Assembly (NCBI GenBank): GCA_904395785.1
Contig: CAJFOG010000191.1
Span: forward strand, 1-33,898
Length of the DNA stretch: 33,898 nt
Direction: 5' to 3'
DNA from: an uncultured Eubacterium sp.
GTDB taxonomy: Bacteria; Bacillota_I; Bacilli_A; Erysipelotrichales; Erysipelotrichaceae
The position numbers and the translations under genes were made by a program. This document shows positions 29,714 to 33,898 of this stretch, one piece after another (the stretch's first letter is position 1; the number at the start of each line of letters is the position of its first letter). The notes below the pieces were generated by a model. The model saw only the letters and a program-made list of their open reading frames with translations. It was not told the DNA's origin and made no database searches.

Positions 29714-30679
29714 ATGAAACGATTAGTCGCAATTGGTGAGGCTTTAATAGACTTTATCCCAAATAAAAAAGGACAACGCTTAAAAGATGTAGAATCTTTT
29801 AGAAGAGTTGCAGGTGGTGCACCTGCCAATGTTGCAGGAGCAGTCGCAAAGTTAGGTGGTCAAGCAACATTTTTAACGGCATTAGGTCAAGATGCCTTTG
29901 GAGATTATATTATTGAATCTTTAAAGGAAAGCAATATTCATACAGATGCTATTACACGTCTACAAGATTATGATACTTCCCTAGCCTTTGTATCATTAGC
30001 AGATGATGGAAACAGAGATTTTAAATTTTATCGTAGAACAGCTGCCGACTTGCAGTTTTCCCCAGAAAATATCCCTCATGATATTTTAAATAATGCTGGA
30101 TTTATCCACTTTTGTAGTGTGGACTTAGTAGAAAGCCCAATGAAACAAGCACATAAAAAATTAATTGATATGGCTTTACAAAACAATGTGTATGTTAGTT
30201 TTGACCCTAACTTACGATTAAGTTTATGGGATGATCATGAAGCCTTAAAACAAACGGTAAATGAATTTTTACCACTGGCACATGTGGTAAAAATAAGTGA
30301 TGAAGAACTAGAATTTATTACTGGATATACTTCTATTGAAGAAGCATTACCTACTCTTATGCAAGGTAACACAGAAATGGTCATTTACACAAAGGGCAAA
30401 GATGGTGCTTCTTTATACCGTAAAGATGAACATATCTTCGTGGAAGGAAATACTGTTGATGTTGTGGATACAACAGGTGCAGGAGATAGCTTTATTGGTT
30501 CATTCCTATACTACATACTAAAAGAAGATACAGACTTATCCACAATTTCTAGTGAAACTTTAAAATCTTGTTTATACCATGCCAATGCTTATGCAGCATG
30601 TACAACTACAAGAGAAGGTGCATTAGCATCTATGGCAAATCAAGAAGAGTTTCAAACATTTTTAACAACAATAAAATAA
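29714..30679 (+). CDS. PfkB-family fructokinase
   Basis: GEALIDFIP, GGAPANVAGAVAKLGG, VDTTGAGDSFIGSFLYY. Confidence 0.94.
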   Translation: MKRLVAIGEALIDFIPNKKGQRLKDVESFRRVAGGAPANVAGAVAKLGGQATFLTALGQDAFGDYIIESLKESNIHTDAITRLQDYDTSLAFVSLADDGNRDFKFYRRTAADLQFSPENIPHDILNNAGFIHFCSVDLVESPMKQAHKKLIDMALQNNVYVSFDPNLRLSLWDDHEALKQTVNEFLPLAHVVKISDEELEFITGYTSIEEALPTLMQGNTEMVIYTKGKDGASLYRKDEHIFVEGNTVDVVDTTGAGDSFIGSFLYYILKEDTDLSTISSETLKSCLYHANAYAACTTTREGALASMANQEEFQTFLTTIK

Positions 30680-30693
30680 TAAACAAGTTACAC

Positions 30694-30740
30694 AAAAAAA
30701 CCATGTCACTATAACGATATAAATAGACATGGTATTTTTT
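30694..30740. terminator. Bidirectional terminator
   Basis: AAAAAAACCATGTC ... GACATGGTATTTTTT between fructokinase and the bglG remnant. Confidence 0.75.
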
Positions 30741-30756
30741 ATTATACATTAGAATT

Positions 30757-31597
30757 TTATTCTCTGTTTAATCTATTAATATGTATCATCAAAAACGACA
30801 TTTCTTCATCTGTAATAAGCTTTTTATACTTATCGTATAAATAATGTTTTACTTTATTTGCAACTTCACTTTCTAGCACATATCTTTTTTTATGTTGTAG
30901 ATAAAAATTTTCGTCATTATCTTCCAACATTTTATTTGTAAAAAAAACGCTCTACAAAAAATCTAACATGAGTTACAAACCGAACATAATGTATACTGTC
31001 TTTACTCAAATCTTTATTTAATGCATACTGAACGATATGCACAATATCTCCTATAAGTTTCACGTATCTAGCACTATCATACTCTAGATTATCTGTTGCT
31101 TGCGCATTCACTAAATGAAATGCAATATTCACTGCTTCTTCTTCAGGTAAATGTATATGCATTGTATGATTGATAATTTCCAAACATTTTAACGCAACAT
31201 CTTATTCTTTTGTATAAAAACTTTGAATTTCCCAACTTAATCTATTCGTTATCATCATTTTTTTATGATATCTTTCTATCGCAAAATTCAAATGATCTGC
31301 AAGTACAAAATAAACATTGTCATTAAAGTCCGTCTGCAATATATTTTTCGCTGTTTTTAATACTTGGCTTGTTAAGTTTAATACATCTTGTGAAATCGCA
31401 CTTAACAATTCTATTACTTGTCTTGATTTATCATGTGTAATCGGAATAAACAATTGACATTGCTCAAAATTCACATTAATTTCTTGACCAGCCTTACGTC
31501 CATATCCTATTCCCTTTTCCAATAAAATAAACTCTTTTTGTTCATCATCTTCTGTTAAAACTACACTGGAATTTAATACTTTTTTAATTCTGGTCAT
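30757..31597 (-). pseudogene. BglG/LicT-family antiterminator (CAT-RBD + 2 PRDs), disrupted
   Basis: 31202-31597 encodes MTRIKKVLNSSVVLTEDDEQKEFILLEKGIGYGRKAGQEI...; in-frame TAA after FYTKE; PRD continues as DVALKCLEIINHTMHIHLPEEEAVNIAFHLVNAQ; T8 run at VERFF causes a second break; the tail NKMLEDNDENFYLQHKKRYVLESEVANKVKHYLYDKYKKLITDEEMSFLMIHINRLNRE* is in another frame. Confidence 0.88.
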
Positions 31598-31607
31598 ACA
31601 ATTCCTC

Positions 31608-33898
<2,291 letters not shown>

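Overview
AT-rich Bacillota-type window, possibly a gut Erysipelotrichia-like genome (taxonomy is inference only). From left to right it contains: (1) a class II Fic protein with a C-terminal wHTH and a palindromic operator on its own promoter; (2) a RpiR-regulated operon of PTS EIIBC, cytoplasmic Cys-type sulfatase, TauE/SafE exporter, PTS EIIA and anaerobic sulfatase-maturating radical SAM enzyme, readable as a complete import/desulfate/export pathway for a sulfated sugar; (3) a restriction-modification cassette with a PD-(D/E)xK nuclease, a Dam-like MTase and a divergent second MTase; (4) a housekeeping block, lysS with a T-box leader, a Fic pseudogene, dusB, hslO and tpx; (5) an accessory island encoding an unfamiliar membrane KAP-type P-loop NTPase module with two reading-frame breaks at A-runs, both repaired by a -1 shift; (6) a Nudix hydrolase convergent with a PLD/DEAD-helicase/DUF3427-type protein; (7) a sucrose/alpha-galactoside PTS operon (IIBCA, GH32, GH36, LacI, fructokinase); (8) a beta-glucoside operon (PTS IIBCA, GH1) whose BglG-type antiterminator is broken by a nonsense codon and a frameshift. 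The best candidates for an undescribed system are the KAP module (about 16.15-19.55 kb) and the sulfatase-PTS operon (2.59-7.90 kb). No tools were run. All family calls come from reading motifs in the translations.
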